From assembly GCA_017436705.1 (NCBI GenBank), contig JAFSCP010000018.1, positions 16,419 to 80,418 on the forward strand: a DNA stretch of 64,000 bases, written 5' to 3'. Positions within the stretch are counted from its first letter, which is position 1. Every line of letters starts with the position of its first letter. The stretch is from Bacillota bacterium (lineage in GTDB: Bacteria > Bacillota > Clostridia > Peptostreptococcales > Anaerovoracaceae). The notes under the pieces are model-generated. The model was not told the DNA's origin. It did no database searches and saw nothing but the letters and a program-made list of their open reading frames with translations. The translations under genes were made by a program, and so were the position numbers. Below are positions 62,668-64,000 of the stretch, piece after piece.

Positions 62668-63693
62668 TTATGCATCACGGGCCTTCAGTCTCAGTTGTCC
62701 GCATGCCGCGTCAATGTCATCACCCAGTTCACGTCTGATGGTGGCAGGCACTCCTCTGGATTCCAGAATCCGTTGGAATTCCAGCGCCGAAGCCCTGCTG
62801 CTTGTCTCAAAACCTGTTTCCTTTACCACATTGAGCGGTATAAGGTTCACATGACAAAGCATGCCGCGCAGTACCTTTGCAAGTGCTTCCGCATCCTTCG
62901 GTCCGTCGTTGACGCCCTTTACCAGAGTGTACTCAAATGTCACTCTGCGGGAGGTTGCCTGTCCGTAAGCTCTGCATGCTTCAATTAACTGCTCCATCGG
63001 ATACGCTTTGTTCACAGGCATCATGGCGCTTCTTGCCTCGTTGTTTGTAGCGTGAAGCGAAATGGCCAGATTCACCTGCGGAAAATCTTCGCCGAACCTG
63101 CTTATCATCGGTACCACGCCACAAGTAGAGACGGTAATGTTACGCATACCGATGTTCAGACCGTTCTTATCGTTGATAAGTCTGATGAAAGCAGCCACAT
63201 TATCGTAATTATCAAAAGGCTCGCCGGTACCCATAACCACCACATGGCTGATTCTTTCGCCAGTGTCTTTTTCGGCAGCCAGAATCTGCCCTGCAATTTC
63301 TCCCGGTGTCAGGTTTCTCAGCAGCCCGCCCAGTGTAGATGCGCAGAACTTGCAGCCCATGCGGCAGCCAACCTGTGAAGAAACGCAGATTGAATTGCCG
63401 AATTTATACTTCATAAAAACGCTTTCGATGGCGTTGCCGTCCTTCAGACCGAAAAGGTACTTGCGTGTGCCGTCAATCTTTGACTGCTGCACCTGCATAA
63501 CTTCAGGAAGTCCTATTTCGCAAAACTCAGCCAGTTTCTGGCGCAGAGCCGCCGGCACGTTGGTCATTTCATCAAAACTGCCTGCACCTTTATACAGCCA
63601 GCCGAAAACCTGCTTTGCACGGAATTTGGGCTCGCCCATGGACACCAGAAGTTCTTCAAGTTTATTCAATTCCAAATCGAGTAAGTTGATCAT
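62668..63693 (-). CDS. rlmN: 23S rRNA (adenine2503-C2)-methyltransferase
   Basis: 341 residues from ATG 63693 (AGGAGAG upstream; an upstream in-frame ATG lacks a ribosome site). Radical SAM motif CRMGCKFCASTLGG, MGTGEPFDNYDNV, and the C-terminal segment ending DIDAACGQLR with the methyl-accepting Cys; the partner Cys lies in the radical SAM region. It methylates A2503 of 23S rRNA and A37 of some tRNAs. Confidence 0.97.
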   Translation of the reverse strand: MINLLDLELNKLEELLVSMGEPKFRAKQVFGWLYKGAGSFDEMTNVPAALRQKLAEFCEIGLPEVMQVQQSKIDGTRKYLFGLKDGNAIESVFMKYKFGNSICVSSQVGCRMGCKFCASTLGGLLRNLTPGEIAGQILAAEKDTGERISHVVVMGTGEPFDNYDNVAAFIRLINDKNGLNIGMRNITVSTCGVVPMISRFGEDFPQVNLAISLHATNNEARSAMMPVNKAYPMEQLIEACRAYGQATSRRVTFEYTLVKGVNDGPKDAEALAKVLRGMLCHVNLIPLNVVKETGFETSSRASALEFQRILESRGVPATIRRELGDDIDAACGQLRLKARDA

Positions 63694-63807
63694 TATACTC
63701 TCCTGTTTTTTATTTTGACAAATCATTATACCAATTCTGCTGCCCGGCTGTCAACCCACGCAAAAACAGGTCCCTTTTACCTTTTGGACTGATTTAGGAT
63801 ATAAATA

Positions 63808-63838
63808 ACCTCCCTTCGTCAAGGTGACGGAGGGAGGT
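63808..63838 (-). terminator. Terminator-like hairpin upstream of rlmN
   Basis: Minus-strand ACCTCCCTCCGTCA / TGACGAAGGGAGGT with AAGG-like loop, followed by TATTTATATCC. It could end the short partial gene at the window edge. Confidence 0.65.
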
Positions 63839-63926
63839 ATATTTACAGACCATAACTGCTCGCTAAATTGGAATTTATATAACTCATTATACCATGCCAC
63901 CGTTTCTACACAGAACGAGGGCATTT

Positions 63927-64000
63927 TTAGTCTTTATTATCCTTGTCTGCAATATAATTGCAAATACACATCACGACCGGAAATAAAACACCACCAACGG
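63927..64000 (-). CDS. C-terminal end of a small hydrophobic peptide gene (partial)
   Basis: The last 23 codons of a minus-strand frame entering from the right edge: a hydrophobic run (GGVLFPVVMCICNYIA) and a charged tail DKDNKD before TAA. This hydrophobic-helix-plus-charged-tail end is like that of small holin-like or Fst-type toxic peptides and of many short hypothetical Firmicute membrane peptides. The start is outside the window, so nothing firmer can be said. Confidence 0.35.
   Translation of the reverse strand, partial: VGGVLFPVVMCICNYIADKDNKD

Noticed and set aside
1..64000. CRISPR array or prophage
   Set aside because: No regularly spaced repeats and no phage structural, integrase or terminase genes were seen.

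Overview
The window is chromosomal DNA from a Gram-positive anaerobe, most likely a member of class Clostridia. The signs are an IspH fused to S1 domains, a monoderm Tad pilus locus with no secretin, a YlmC/YmxH-type sporulation gene, an EFR1 ferredoxin, a BMP-type nucleoside ABC transporter, a bacterial-type tRNA-Arg with encoded CCA, and consistent GGAGG ribosome sites. I cannot fix the genus. Anaerovoracaceae/Family XIII or a Lachnospiraceae-like lineage would both fit. Almost every gene lies on the minus strand; the plus-strand genes are ylmC/ymxH-like, a TRIC/UPF0126 channel, and a barnase-barstar pair.

From left to right: a truncated acyl-CoA:carboxylate CoA-transferase; a small lipoprotein; ispH-S1; rarA; a SPOR-domain membrane protein; a nine-gene Tad/Flp pilus operon (tadZ, tadA, tadB, tadC, a 58-residue Flp pilin, two TadE-like pseudopilins, a DUF5702 protein and a DUF6382 protein) bounded by a clear promoter and a terminator; a TepA/ClpP-like serine protease divergent from ylmC; a CorC/HlyC transporter; a Na/Pi cotransporter; a membrane-bound LuxR regulator; and nhaC.

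The centre (18.6-37.2 kb) is nucleotide synthesis. A purine operon purE-C-F-M-N-O-H(C-terminal part)-D-L runs from a promoter and ZTP riboswitch with an overlapping terminator. It uses a split replacement for PurH (a PurO-type IMP cyclohydrolase plus a stand-alone AICAR transformylase), a PurF with no N-terminal catalytic cysteine, and a purL interrupted by a one-base homopolymer frameshift. A pyrimidine operon pyrC-K-D-F-E-B-I runs from a strong promoter through a leader that looks like a PyrR attenuator. Between the two lie a few small membrane or remnant genes and a roughly 275-bp foldback, MITE-like element flanked by 9-bp direct repeats.

The right part holds a two-component system next to an ABC/FtsX/DUF4418 export system; a secreted GLUG-repeat protein; an acetyltransferase; an EFR1 ferredoxin; a CrtC-like lipocalin; tRNA-Arg(CCG); and an apparent operon of nucleoside ABC transporter, YgiQ radical SAM protein, acyl-CoA ligase and DNA methyltransferase. 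It ends with a CAP-domain protein divergent from barnase-barstar across a perfect inverted repeat; a single 756-residue protein joining homoserine O-acetyltransferase (MetA) to aspartate kinase; a DUF212 protein; a Nudix hydrolase; a P-loop protein; and rlmN.

The strongest candidates for something not commonly described are the MetA-aspartate kinase fusion, the foldback element, the cysteine-less PurF working with PurO, and the TadE protein with a zinc-binding-like tail.
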